From positions 1-40,185 of the forward strand of contig ONUN01000023.1 in NCBI GenBank assembly GCA_900320955.1: 40,185 nt of DNA, given 5' to 3'. Positions 27,112 through 35,675 of this stretch are shown piece after piece. The stretch's first letter is position 1, and each line of letters starts with the position of its first letter. Under the pieces are notes generated by a model, which was not told the DNA's origin, ran no database searches, and saw nothing but the letters and a program-made list of their open reading frames with translations. The DNA is from an uncultured Methanobrevibacter sp. GTDB lineage: Archaea > Methanobacteriota > Methanobacteria > Methanobacteriales > Methanobacteriaceae. Position numbers and translations under genes: made by a program.

Positions 27112-28641
27112 ATGAACAGAAAACTTTTGATTGCAGCAATTGCAGTCGTGATAATTATTGTAGGAGCATTTGCACTTTCAAACAATACATCATCACAAAT
27201 AGGAAATTCTGTCAATATCGATGCAAATACACTAAAAGATATGGGAAATATTGTAGTAAACGATAGTAAAGATTCAAAGGAAAAGGGATTGGCATCTGCT
27301 AGTTCAAGTGATTTGAATTCTATTTTAGTAACAAATAACGGCAAATTAACTATAAAAGATTCATTGGTTAACAAAACAGGAGATACCGCAACTTCAGGAG
27401 ATGATGCTGACTTTTATGGTGTCAACTCCGCTATTTTAGTCAACACCAACGGAACATTGGACATTTCAAATGTTGAAATAAATACAAATTCAAAAGGTTC
27501 AAACGGTATTTTTGTAACCAATTCCGAAGCTTCAGCCAGCACGTCCCCACAGGGAGGGTCTTCTGAAGGCTCACAACCCCCTGAAGCAGCCGGTGGAAAT
27601 TCATCCCAGGGCGGCGATGGAGGACAACCTCCAGAAGCAACCGGAAATGGTGGCGACAACTCACAGGGTGGAGCCGGAGGACAACCTCCTGAAATGCCAT
27701 CAGGTGAAGGCAGTCAGGCTCCTGGAAACGGTGGCGGAGATCCGTCAGGTGCAAGTGACGTGAGCGGAAATACCGAAGCGACCATCAAAAACGTTAAAAT
27801 CACAACACACTCAGACAAGTCAAGAGGTCTTGATGCAACCTACAAAGGTAAAATCAATGCAGAAAACGTTGTCATCAATACCGACGGTCAAAGCTGTGCT
27901 GCTCTTGCAACCGACAGGGGTGAGGGTGAAGTGCACGTCAAAAACTCTGAAATCAATACAGGCGTCAGCAAAACCAGCGGCAGAGGATCACCTTTAATTT
28001 ATTCAACCGGAAACATTACCGTTGACAATACCAAAGGAACATCCTACGTATCACAAATAGCATGTATTGAAGGTAAAAATTCTATTGGAGTGACAAACTC
28101 CGATTTGACCGGTTACAGTGAAGGTAACAGAAAAGACGGGGACAACTATGTTGATTTGGGCGGAATATTCATCTACCAATCAATGAGCGGGGACGCTGAT
28201 GTTGGAACATCACTTTTCACAGCAAAAGACTCAAAGCTCACAATCCCTCAGGACTCATCAGTCTACAAGGAAGCACCGATGTTTCATGTAACCAACACAG
28301 CATGCGTAATCGATTTGAAAAATACCGAATTCAGCTTTGGAAGCGGGACATTTCTAGAAGTTTCAAGCCAAAACCAAAAAACAGACAGTGAAAAAATAGA
28401 CGGGAATGTTATTGTCGACAATATCAGTTCCCTCAACTGGACCATGAAAAATACCGAATTCAAAGGTGCCATCAATTCAACCGGAAACACTACAGTCAAT
28501 GTTGCTGACGGGTCAACCTGGACATTGACCGGTGACAGTTCACTATCTTCTCTAGCAGTATCCGGTAAAATTGACTACGGCAGCTATAAGCTAACCGTCA
28601 ACGGCAAGACCTACGACAGTTCAAACCCATTTAAAGGATAG
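27112..28641 (+). CDS. Secreted or anchored beta-helix-like surface protein with Gly/Pro-rich insert
   Basis: 509 residues. Residues 4-22 (KLLIAAIAVVIIIVGAFAL) form a signal or membrane anchor. The rest is built of short beta-strand repeats of the type SAILVNTNGTLDISNVEINT and GEVHVKNSEINTG, as in right-handed parallel beta-helices. Residues 141-218 interrupt them with a Gly/Ser/Pro/Gln-rich stretch holding three QPPE units (155, 172, 191). Similar proteins occur in Firmicutes as putative carbohydrate-binding or adhesin-like proteins; no catalytic motif is visible. There is no good ribosome site before the ATG. The base composition is clearly richer in G and C than the preceding 5 kb. A strong terminator follows directly. 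Confidence 0.75.
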   Translation: MNRKLLIAAIAVVIIIVGAFALSNNTSSQIGNSVNIDANTLKDMGNIVVNDSKDSKEKGLASASSSDLNSILVTNNGKLTIKDSLVNKTGDTATSGDDADFYGVNSAILVNTNGTLDISNVEINTNSKGSNGIFVTNSEASASTSPQGGSSEGSQPPEAAGGNSSQGGDGGQPPEATGNGGDNSQGGAGGQPPEMPSGEGSQAPGNGGGDPSGASDVSGNTEATIKNVKITTHSDKSRGLDATYKGKINAENVVINTDGQSCAALATDRGEGEVHVKNSEINTGVSKTSGRGSPLIYSTGNITVDNTKGTSYVSQIACIEGKNSIGVTNSDLTGYSEGNRKDGDNYVDLGGIFIYQSMSGDADVGTSLFTAKDSKLTIPQDSSVYKEAPMFHVTNTACVIDLKNTEFSFGSGTFLEVSSQNQKTDSEKIDGNVIVDNISSLNWTMKNTEFKGAINSTGNTTVNVADGSTWTLTGDSSLSSLAVSGKIDYGSYKLTVNGKTYDSSNPFKG

Positions 28642-28674
28642 GAAAGATTGATTTCTTTCCTAATTTTTATTTTT
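28639..28674. terminator. Strong hairpin terminator with T tract
   Basis: TAGGAAAGA (28639-28647) pairs perfectly with TCTTTCCTA (28654-28662), 9 bp with a 6-nt loop, followed by AATTTTTATTTTT. The first three bases are the stop codon of the beta-helix protein gene. It separates that gene from the convergent Isf-like gene. Confidence 0.75.
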
Positions 28675-29188
28675 AGCAGTTCAAACCTGCATCATATACT
28701 TTTTTCAAAGTGTCATTTTGTGATTTTGCATTTCCAAAGACTTCAAAGACTTCTTTTATTGTCGGATTTTTGGCAAATCCTATGAAACTCTTAAGTCCTG
28801 TCAGTGCATCGCCACAACTGCTTCCTGCAGCCAGAATTACATAAAAATCCTTGTTTTCAAGATGCCTGAAAATCGGATAGCACCTGTCGAAAAACATTTT
28901 AAGTGTTCCGCACATCTCATAGTAATATACTGGAGTCGCATAGACTATCACATCAGCATCCATCATGTCATCAAGGATTTCTGCTATGCCGTCATCCTGA
29001 AAGCATTTCATTTCGGGAGTCTTGCATTTGTAGCATGCCTTGCATGATGAAAACTCGATGTCTTCAAGGAAATATTTGACCGCTTCATGGCCTGCATCCT
29101 GAGCGCCCCTTAAAAATTCATCGCATAATGTATCTGAATTTTGGCCCTTTCTGGGAGATGAACTTATGATTACTACCTTTTTACTCAT
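28673..29188 (-). CDS. Isf-like flavoprotein (NADPH-dependent FMN reductase fold)
   Basis: 171 residues from the ATG at 29186-29188; a TTG two codons earlier is less likely. The N-terminal VVIISSSPRKGQNSDTLCDE is the FMN-phosphate loop. Cys49, Cys52, Cys55 and Cys62 form a CX2CX2CX6C motif like the compact 4Fe-4S motif of archaeal iron-sulfur flavoprotein. ATPVYYYEMCGTLKMFFDR is typical of the family. It probably moves electrons, perhaps in oxygen or oxidative-stress defence. The start overlaps the stop of the upstream flavodoxin gene by 8 nt, so the two are coupled. Whether the cluster is really assembled is not visible. Confidence 0.85.
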   Translation of the reverse strand: MSKKVVIISSSPRKGQNSDTLCDEFLRGAQDAGHEAVKYFLEDIEFSSCKACYKCKTPEMKCFQDDGIAEILDDMMDADVIVYATPVYYYEMCGTLKMFFDRCYPIFRHLENKDFYVILAAGSSCGDALTGLKSFIGFAKNPTIKEVFEVFGNAKSQNDTLKKVYDAGLNC

Positions 29189-29645
29189 CTTCAATCCACT
29201 CCTTTGCTTTTGAGACGTTTCCCATGAACCTCATACCTTTTGCAAAGTCAAGTTCAGGATATGCATCCTGAAGATCACTTACGCATTTGTCAACGCCTGA
29301 TCCGCAAGAGGTGCAGAAAACCTTAATTGTCTTTCCTTTCAGGTCAACACTTTCTATGAATGTGTTGATTATTGTCGGTGCGGTGTACCACCATACGGGA
29401 AAACCGATAGCTATAATGTCATAGCCTGAAACATCACATGTTTCGGCAATTGGAGGTCTGAAGCTTTTATCGTTCATTTCAATGGTCGACCTTGAGTTTT
29501 TATCCATATAGTCCAAATCAGCTGCAGTATACTTTTCCACAGGAGTTATTTCAAAAATATCATAGCCGTTTTCATCTGCTATATTTTCCGCTACGCTTTT
29601 TGTTACCCCACTTGCTGAGAAATATGTTATCAATACATTGCTCAT
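29181..29645 (-). CDS. Flavodoxin
   Basis: 154 residues. ITYFSASGVTKSVAENIAD is the FMN-phosphate loop (Ser/Thr-rich, as in Flavodoxin_4), and IGFPVWWYTAPTIINTFIES surrounds the flavin ring. FCTSCGSGVDK near residue 110 is the third loop. It has a textbook GGTGAT ribosome site 4 nt before the ATG. It overlaps the Isf-like gene by 8 nt. The pair looks like an electron-transfer unit. The 29646-30176 gap upstream is AT-rich; it has only a weak 6-bp inverted repeat (ACTTGC/GCAAGT) and no gene I can support. Confidence 0.9.
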   Translation of the reverse strand: MSNVLITYFSASGVTKSVAENIADENGYDIFEITPVEKYTAADLDYMDKNSRSTIEMNDKSFRPPIAETCDVSGYDIIAIGFPVWWYTAPTIINTFIESVDLKGKTIKVFCTSCGSGVDKCVSDLQDAYPELDFAKGMRFMGNVSKAKEWIEDE

Positions 29646-30176
29646 CTTATCACCTAGTTAAAAATAAGATAATTATATTATATAATTGGACAAATAACTT
29701 TAATTAAATGGATGTTGAAAAAAATTGATTGAAATATATTACCCAACATTGGCATTAACATCAAGCATTTGAAAAACTGGATTAGATTGAAAATGAGAGT
29801 ATATAGCAGTTGAAAATATAGTACTTGCCAAGCCTTACTTCTTTTTAGCAAGTTACTATTACATTGTTAGCAATTAAACTGTTAATGGCATGACAATAAT
29901 AGATATAATTTTATTTAAAACTTCAATCAAATAATAATTAATATCCTAATCCATCAACGCTTCAAAATTTCTTAAAAGGCAAATTATAGTTTATATTTCA
30001 ATAAATATATATTTTTTCATATTTATAACCTAAATTAACTAATATAAAATCAATTTAATAAAATCAAAGCAAATTTATAATATCAAATCAATTTTAAAAA
30101 TAAATCAAATTAACAAACATTATTAACAAATAAAAACAAAATATAAAACATTATAAATTAATGAAGGTAATATAAA

Positions 30177-30917
30177 ATGTCAAAACCTGTTGTTGCAATA
30201 ACAAGGCCAAAGGATAGGGCAAAAAAGGCTTGTGATCTTGCACCGACACTTGATTTGGAGCCAGTCAACACAGAATCTCTAAAAAATCTGGTAGCCAGAA
30301 AGGATGAACTTGACTGGATCATATTTACATCTCCAACAACTATCGTTTCACTGAATAAATTCTATCCTGATTTTATTCCAACTTTAAAGTGCAAATTAGC
30401 TGTTATTGGCAATAAAACCGGGAAGTTAGCTGAAAAAAATGGACTGACTGTTGATTTGATGCCTGAAGACTTTACAGCCGAAGGCCTGATTGAAGAGTTT
30501 AAAAAACGTGAAATCACCGATAAAATCATAGGCATTCCAAGGACCGCTTCTGCAAGGCCAGTTCTTCCGCAGGAACTTGAAAAACTTGGAAATGAAGTTA
30601 TTTTGGCTGAAGCATATAAATCACTGTTCCCGATGGATGAAAATGCAGTGCAGGAACTGATAGGAAAAATTGAAAATAAGAAAATTGATGCAATCACTTT
30701 TACAAGTCCTCTGACTGTTGAAAATTTCTTCCAGATAGCTGAAAATAAAGAAAAACTTGCACAGCTTTTAAATGACAATCTGTTAGTTGTCTGCATTGGC
30801 CCGATTACCGCAAAAGTCCTTGAAAAATATAATATTACCTACATTTACCCTGACACTTACACAGTTCCAGACATGATGGAATTATTATTCAAGACATGGA
30901 GAAAAGAAAATGAATGA
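30177..30917 (+). CDS. hemD: Uroporphyrinogen-III synthase
   Basis: 246 residues. It closes and inverts ring D of hydroxymethylbilane to give uroporphyrinogen III, the substrate of CobA. Marks: VAITRPKDRAKK at the N-terminus, DWIIFTSPTTIVSL, ITFTSPLTVENFF and CIGPITAKVLEKY, the usual two-domain HemD pattern. AAGGTAAT precedes the ATG, with a TATA-like AAATATAAAAC at 30138-30148. The last 8 nt overlap the start of the GT2 gene, an unexpected partner. cobA is not adjacent but lies at 6015. Confidence 0.93.
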   Translation: MSKPVVAITRPKDRAKKACDLAPTLDLEPVNTESLKNLVARKDELDWIIFTSPTTIVSLNKFYPDFIPTLKCKLAVIGNKTGKLAEKNGLTVDLMPEDFTAEGLIEEFKKREITDKIIGIPRTASARPVLPQELEKLGNEVILAEAYKSLFPMDENAVQELIGKIENKKIDAITFTSPLTVENFFQIAENKEKLAQLLNDNLLVVCIGPITAKVLEKYNITYIYPDTYTVPDMMELLFKTWRKENE

Positions 30918-32013
30918 TAAGATAAGCATTATCCTACCAATCTTTAATGTTGGAGACCATCTTAGAGGTGGAATCGACTCTCTTATAAACCAGACAATAG
31001 GAAATGAGAATCTGGAAATAATCATGGTTAACGATTGCTCTACAGACGGATCAGATAAGGTAATTGAGGAATATGCTGAAAAATATGACTGCTGTGTTGC
31101 AATTCATCATGAAACCAACAGCGGCGGCGCTCACACCCCACGTAACACAGGCATTGAAGCGGCCACCGGCGATTACATAATGTTTTTAGACCCTGACGAC
31201 AGATACACTCCAGATGCCTGCGAGACACTATACAATACAATTAAAAAATACGATGTGGACATGGCATTTGCAAGATTCAGAAGAATATTTGAATATGGAG
31301 GATATGTCCAAAAATCCTACTCTCCTTATGAGGATGAGCTTGAAAAGGCATATCCCGATGAAACCTTTGAGTCTGCAAACTTTTTAGACATTCCTGATGT
31401 CGTTTGGGACAATGTCGTTGAAAGGGTTCTTTACGGCAAAACCTTGGAGATAACCTATCCTCGTGACGGACCGATAGACATCATACATGTCGACAGCATC
31501 GAACAGGAACCTGATATGCTGAAAATGCAGCCGTCAGTATGGTGTAAAATCTACAAAAGGGAACTGATAATGGACAACAATATCAGATTCAAGAAGTTCG
31601 TTTCAGGAGACGACATGGCATTTACTCTGGAAGCTCTCCTGAATGCCAATGGAATCGTATACCTGAATAATTTCATTTCATATGACTACTACATCAGGGA
31701 TTTACCTGACGACAAATCCATTACCAATAACGTCAATGTAAGGCTTCTTGATGAACTTATGGAGGCATACATCTACTGCAGAAAACGTACTGAAGGCTTT
31801 TCAAAGAATGTGCAGACAGTATCCCTAAATCCTCATCTGCTTCACTGGATGCACACCTGGAAAAATTCACCGTTTACCAAGGATGAGAACAGATTATTGT
31901 TGAAAAAGGTTAACAAGCTCAAAAAGATTCACAAAACCGATTTCAAATCAAGAATGCTTTTGAGTTCAATGACAACAGCAATAGAAACCAAGATACAACT
32001 TTCAAAGGAGTGA
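30910..32013 (+). CDS. Family 2 glycosyltransferase
   Basis: 367 residues, GT-A fold: ISIILPIFNVGDHLRGGIDS, VNDCSTDGS (40-48), GGAHTPRNTG and the metal-binding DPDD (94-97). It resembles the GT2 at 16244 in its N-terminal half, with a longer middle region (about 115-200). The ATG lies inside hemD with GGAG 10 nt upstream, an ATGAATGA overlap that implies coupled translation. glf follows after 4 bp. The partner enzyme suggests a galactofuranosyl- or galactosyl-transferring role, but this is only inference. Confidence 0.92.
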   Translation: MNDKISIILPIFNVGDHLRGGIDSLINQTIGNENLEIIMVNDCSTDGSDKVIEEYAEKYDCCVAIHHETNSGGAHTPRNTGIEAATGDYIMFLDPDDRYTPDACETLYNTIKKYDVDMAFARFRRIFEYGGYVQKSYSPYEDELEKAYPDETFESANFLDIPDVVWDNVVERVLYGKTLEITYPRDGPIDIIHVDSIEQEPDMLKMQPSVWCKIYKRELIMDNNIRFKKFVSGDDMAFTLEALLNANGIVYLNNFISYDYYIRDLPDDKSITNNVNVRLLDELMEAYIYCRKRTEGFSKNVQTVSLNPHLLHWMHTWKNSPFTKDENRLLLKKVNKLKKIHKTDFKSRMLLSSMTTAIETKIQLSKE

Positions 32014-32017
32014 AATC

Positions 32018-33112
32018 ATGGCAGATTATAAATACATAATTGTAGGTGCCGGCCTTTCCGGTTTGACAATAGCTGAAAGGATAGCAAATGAACTGGATGA
32101 AAAGGTACTTGTAATAGAAAAGAGAAACCATATCGGCGGAAACGTATATGACTTTTATGACAACGGCATCCTAATTCAAAAGTATGGACCCCACATTTAT
32201 CATACAAACGACAAGAAGGTCCACGATTACCTTTCACAATTTACAGAATGGAACGATTATGTCCACAGGGTTTTAAGCTGCGTTGACGGAAAGCTCGTGC
32301 CTATGCCGATTTGCATCGATACAATGAACGCATTATATGACCTTGATTTGGATGAAGACTCAATGCGCCAATGGATTGATGACCACAAGGAAGACATTGA
32401 TGAAGTGAAATCTTCAGAAGACGTGGTTTTAAAGAATGCTGGCCGTGACATTTACGAAAAGTTATTCAAAAACTACACAGAAAAGCAGTGGGGAACATCA
32501 GCAGCAAACCTGAGCTCCAGCGTCATTTCAAGAATACCATTCAGATTCAACCATGACGACAGGTACTTCGCAGACACCTATCAGGGAATGCCGAAGGAAG
32601 GTTTCACAAAAATGTGTGAAAATATGGCAAAAAACGACAATATCCACATAGGACTCAAGTCAGATTATAAGGACTATATCGACAAGATTAATTATGAAAC
32701 CCTAATCTATACAGGTCCTATCGATTACTTTTACGATTACAAATACGGAGAATTATTGTATAGATGTTTAAACTTCGTATATGAAATTTTAGATGAGGAT
32801 TCATTCCAGGAGGTTGCTGTAGTCAACTATCCGAATGACCCTTACTTTACAAGAATTACAGAGTTCAAGAAATTGACCTGGCAGGATGTGGAAGGAAAAA
32901 CCGCAATCATGAGGGAATATCCGGGATTCAACGGTGAGAAATGCTACCCTTATCCTACACAGGAATATCTGGACAAATTCAAATTATATGAAGCTGAAAT
33001 GGAAAAAGAGGAAAATGTAATCTTTGCAGGCAGATTAGCCAAATACAAATACTACAATATGGATCTGGTTGTTAGGGATGCATTGGATATCTTTGAAAAT
33101 CAAATTAAATAG
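32018..33112 (+). CDS. glf: UDP-galactopyranose mutase
   Basis: 364 residues, an FAD enzyme that converts UDP-galactopyranose to UDP-galactofuranose. YIIVGAGLSGLTIAERIANE is the dinucleotide-binding loop; EKRNHIGGNVYDFYDNGI, YGPHIYHTND and the substrate-binding NFTEKQWGTSAA-like segment (here KNYTEKQWGTS) are diagnostic. AGRLAKYKYYNMDLVVRDAL is the conserved C-terminus with the FAD contact. GGAGTGA ribosome site. Galactofuranose does not occur in eukaryotic host animals but is found in many microbial surface glycans. It completes the hemD-GT2-glf run, followed 8 bp later by SRP19. Confidence 0.97.
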   Translation: MADYKYIIVGAGLSGLTIAERIANELDEKVLVIEKRNHIGGNVYDFYDNGILIQKYGPHIYHTNDKKVHDYLSQFTEWNDYVHRVLSCVDGKLVPMPICIDTMNALYDLDLDEDSMRQWIDDHKEDIDEVKSSEDVVLKNAGRDIYEKLFKNYTEKQWGTSAANLSSSVISRIPFRFNHDDRYFADTYQGMPKEGFTKMCENMAKNDNIHIGLKSDYKDYIDKINYETLIYTGPIDYFYDYKYGELLYRCLNFVYEILDEDSFQEVAVVNYPNDPYFTRITEFKKLTWQDVEGKTAIMREYPGFNGEKCYPYPTQEYLDKFKLYEAEMEKEENVIFAGRLAKYKYYNMDLVVRDALDIFENQIK

Positions 33113-33120
33113 GTGAAAAT

Positions 33121-33390
33121 ATGATTACTGTATGGCCACAATATATGGATAAAAACTTAAGTCTTTCTGAAGGCCGTAAAATCGCAAAAGACAATTGCGT
33201 TAGCGAACCGACAGTTAAAGACATAGAAACCGCATTAAAAAGACTTAACTTAAAGTATAATGTACAAAAAGAGTTTTCATATCCTGGAAAATGGTATGAA
33301 AAATCCGGAAGAGTATTAGTAGAATGGGAAGGAACAAAATTAGACCTCATTCGTGAAATAAGTTTAAAAATTAAAGAAATAAGAAACTGA
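33121..33390 (+). CDS. srp19: Signal recognition particle protein SRP19
   Basis: 89 residues. It binds the SRP RNA and prepares it for SRP54 in co-translational protein targeting. VWPQYMDKNLSLSEGRKIA is the conserved first part, with the basic patch, followed by KYNVQKEFSYPGKWYEKSGRVLVEW. Length is normal for archaea. GGTGAAAAT ribosome site. It lies directly behind glf (8 bp) and ahead of the RecJ-like gene (5 bp), so a housekeeping gene sits in the same transcription run as glycan genes. A bacterial origin of the window is excluded by this gene. Confidence 0.95.
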   Translation: MITVWPQYMDKNLSLSEGRKIAKDNCVSEPTVKDIETALKRLNLKYNVQKEFSYPGKWYEKSGRVLVEWEGTKLDLIREISLKIKEIRN

Positions 33391-33395
33391 TTACT

Positions 33396-34802
33396 ATGGA
33401 AATACCACAATTAATGTCTGAACAATATCTGAAAGCCAAAGAGATAATTGAAAACTCAGAAGACATCAAGATATACTCCCACATCGACTGTGACGGAATC
33501 TGTTCAGGCGCAATATTATCAACCATCCTAGACAGACAAAACAAAGAACATGACATCGAATTTGTTAATTTGGATGTCCTGGACGATATTGAACTAGACC
33601 ATGAACTCACAATATTTTCAGATTTAGGGTCCGGTCAGAGAATTGATACGAAAGCACAAAACGACCAGAAGATAATTATCCTGGATCATCACCCTCCCTT
33701 AAGAGACCTTGACTATGGAGAAGATAAGGACTACACTTACCTTGAAATCAATCCCATTCATCATGGAATTGACGGGTCATACTATGTCTGCGGTGGAGGA
33801 TTATGCTATTTTCTTGCAAAGGAATTCGGATATGATGATTTGAGTTGGATTGGTGTTCTTTCAGCTATTGGAGATATGCAGAATACAAAAACAGGTCATT
33901 TTGAAGGTTTGAATAAAATAATTCAAAAAGATGCAATCGACGGAGGATATCTCCAGTTAACTGAAAACGACATCAACATTTACGGAAGGAACACACGCCC
34001 GTTATTTGTTGCGCTTTCATATTTCAGTGACGTCAAGCTTCCAATTACAAACAACACAACCGAAACCATGGCAATACTTGAAGAATTGGGAATAGATGAA
34101 AAGCACAACCGAAAAACCTTAAACGAACTTACGATGGATGAAAAAATCAAACTATTCCAAAAACTTCTTGAAATGATTTCAAAAGTTGTTCCGGGAAGAT
34201 ATGTTAAATATATACCTCAACTGATTATTGGAGACTCATATACCTTTTTAAAAGAAGATGAAGACAGCTTTTTGAGAGACGGTTCTGAATTTTCAACCGC
34301 AATGAATGCATGCGGAAGAAACCATGAAGAAAAAGTGGCTATGGAAGTTTTAAAGGGAGATAGAATTGAAGCTTTAGATGAACTTGAAGCAATAAGCAAA
34401 ACCCATCGCTACAATCTGGCAACCTCAATTACACAGATTGCAGAAAGTGACGAAGCCAATATCATAGAGCTTGAAAACCTTCAATATTTTGATGGAACAG
34501 GAATCAAACCTGAAATTGTCGGGACTGTTGCAGGAATGATATTGGGATACTGCAACTGGAAAAAACCGGTTATTGGATTTGCGCAAACTGATGAGGATGG
34601 TCTTAAAATTTCACTTAGATGTTCCAGACTCCTATCCTATGATGGAATTCATTTCGGACATATAATCCGAAAGATTTCCGGAGAAGTTGGAGGAAGTGGC
34701 GGAGGGCATGCGATGGCATGCGGCGCATACATTCCAATCGATAAAAAAGATGAATTTATTAAATTGTTTAATCAGGAATTGGAAGGAAAATTAACAAACT
34801 AA
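33396..34802 (+). CDS. DHH family phosphoesterase, archaeal RecJ-like
   Basis: 468 residues. IKIYSHIDCDGICSGAIL (motif with the first Asp pair), IFSDLGSG, and IILDHHPP (the DHH motif) form the catalytic domain; GGSGGGHAMACGAYIP near the end is the DHHA1 domain. Archaeal members associate with the GINS/MCM replisome as GAN-type nucleases or act in repair or RNA turnover; which of these applies is not visible. All metal ligands appear intact. The start lacks a strong ribosome site (TGATTACT), so translation may depend on srp19 just upstream. Confidence 0.9.
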   Translation: MEIPQLMSEQYLKAKEIIENSEDIKIYSHIDCDGICSGAILSTILDRQNKEHDIEFVNLDVLDDIELDHELTIFSDLGSGQRIDTKAQNDQKIIILDHHPPLRDLDYGEDKDYTYLEINPIHHGIDGSYYVCGGGLCYFLAKEFGYDDLSWIGVLSAIGDMQNTKTGHFEGLNKIIQKDAIDGGYLQLTENDINIYGRNTRPLFVALSYFSDVKLPITNNTTETMAILEELGIDEKHNRKTLNELTMDEKIKLFQKLLEMISKVVPGRYVKYIPQLIIGDSYTFLKEDEDSFLRDGSEFSTAMNACGRNHEEKVAMEVLKGDRIEALDELEAISKTHRYNLATSITQIAESDEANIIELENLQYFDGTGIKPEIVGTVAGMILGYCNWKKPVIGFAQTDEDGLKISLRCSRLLSYDGIHFGHIIRKISGEVGGSGGGHAMACGAYIPIDKKDEFIKLFNQELEGKLTN

Positions 34803-34860
34803 TATATACTAATAACAAAATAAATATGTATATCATATTAAATTAGAGAGATGAAAAAAT

Positions 34861-35664
34861 ATGAAAGCATTTAAAAAACGAGGTGCACTTACACATTTTC
34901 AAATTTTAAGTGAAATATCAAAACAAGATCCTCACCTCAAACAAAAAGATTTGGCTAAAAGTTTGGGAATAACAATACAGGCAGTTTCTGAAAATATCAA
35001 AACATTAATGGAATTAGGTTATATCACCTCCAAAGACGGCAGGTCTCCCTACAAAATAACTCAATCAGGTATTGATAAAGTTAAAAGAGATGCCATTAGT
35101 TTAAGAAAGTATACCGATTCCGTTTTGGAAACTATGAACCATTATAAAACCATATGGCCGGCAATAGCAACTGAAGATTTGAAAAAAGATGATATTGTTG
35201 GATTGTATATGAAAGATGGGGTTCTTTATGCCCATAAAAAAGAGGAAAATGCAACCGGTATGGTTTTAGAAGATGCTGAAGCCAATAGTGACGTGTCACT
35301 ATCCAATCTTACAGGAATCATTGATATGAGTGTTGGGGAAGTTACTGTCATCAATGTTCCTACAATAAAGGATGGCGGTTCAAAATCCTGTGACTTGGAA
35401 TTAATTAAAAACATTTTTAAAAATGGAACAAACAGCGGACACGAAATCGATAAGGTGGCTGTTGCAGGTACCGTTGCACGTGCCGTTGCAAATAAATTAA
35501 GCATACCAATCGACATTGAATTCGCAGCTCCTCAAGCAACTGCAAATGCAGCGCGTAAAGGATTAAATGTTATTGCAATATGTGTTGGGGATATGAGCAA
35601 GGCATTTATCCGTGAGCTTGAAAATGAAAAAATCAAATTTAATATTATTGATGGCGGGAAATAA
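34861..35664 (+). CDS. Winged-helix transcriptional regulator with conserved archaeal C-terminal domain
   Basis: 267 residues. Residues 10-75 form a winged helix: LTHFQILSEISK, QKDLAKSLGITIQAVSENIK (recognition helix) and a wing around SKDGRSPYKITQ. The C-terminal ~190 residues are an unknown domain with a Gly/Ala-rich part (VAVAGTVARAVANKLSIPID) that could bind a small ligand. I know similar whole-length proteins only from methanogens and cannot name a target. GAGATGA ribosome site. Its stop directly abuts the stop of the convergent helicase gene, with a hairpin across both. Confidence 0.8.
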   Translation: MKAFKKRGALTHFQILSEISKQDPHLKQKDLAKSLGITIQAVSENIKTLMELGYITSKDGRSPYKITQSGIDKVKRDAISLRKYTDSVLETMNHYKTIWPAIATEDLKKDDIVGLYMKDGVLYAHKKEENATGMVLEDAEANSDVSLSNLTGIIDMSVGEVTVINVPTIKDGGSKSCDLELIKNIFKNGTNSGHEIDKVAVAGTVARAVANKLSIPIDIEFAAPQATANAARKGLNVIAICVGDMSKAFIRELENEKIKFNIIDGGK

Positions 35665-35675
35665 CTAATTTTCCC
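35656..35675. terminator. Hairpin across two abutting convergent stop codons
   Basis: GGGAAA (35656-35661) pairs with TTTCCC (35670-35675) around an 8-nt loop that contains the stop codons of both genes (35662-35664 and 35665-35667). With zero bases between the genes, the terminating structure must be formed from coding sequence. Confidence 0.5.

Noticed and set aside
27414-27754. Minus-strand frames rich in Pro, Cys and Glu
   Set aside because: They are the antisense reading of the Gly/Pro/Gln-rich insert of the beta-helix protein gene.
29831-29861. Inverted repeat ACTTGC/GCAAGT as a small RNA or terminator
   Set aside because: Only 6 bp with a long loop in a 531-bp AT-rich gap; expected by chance, no other support.
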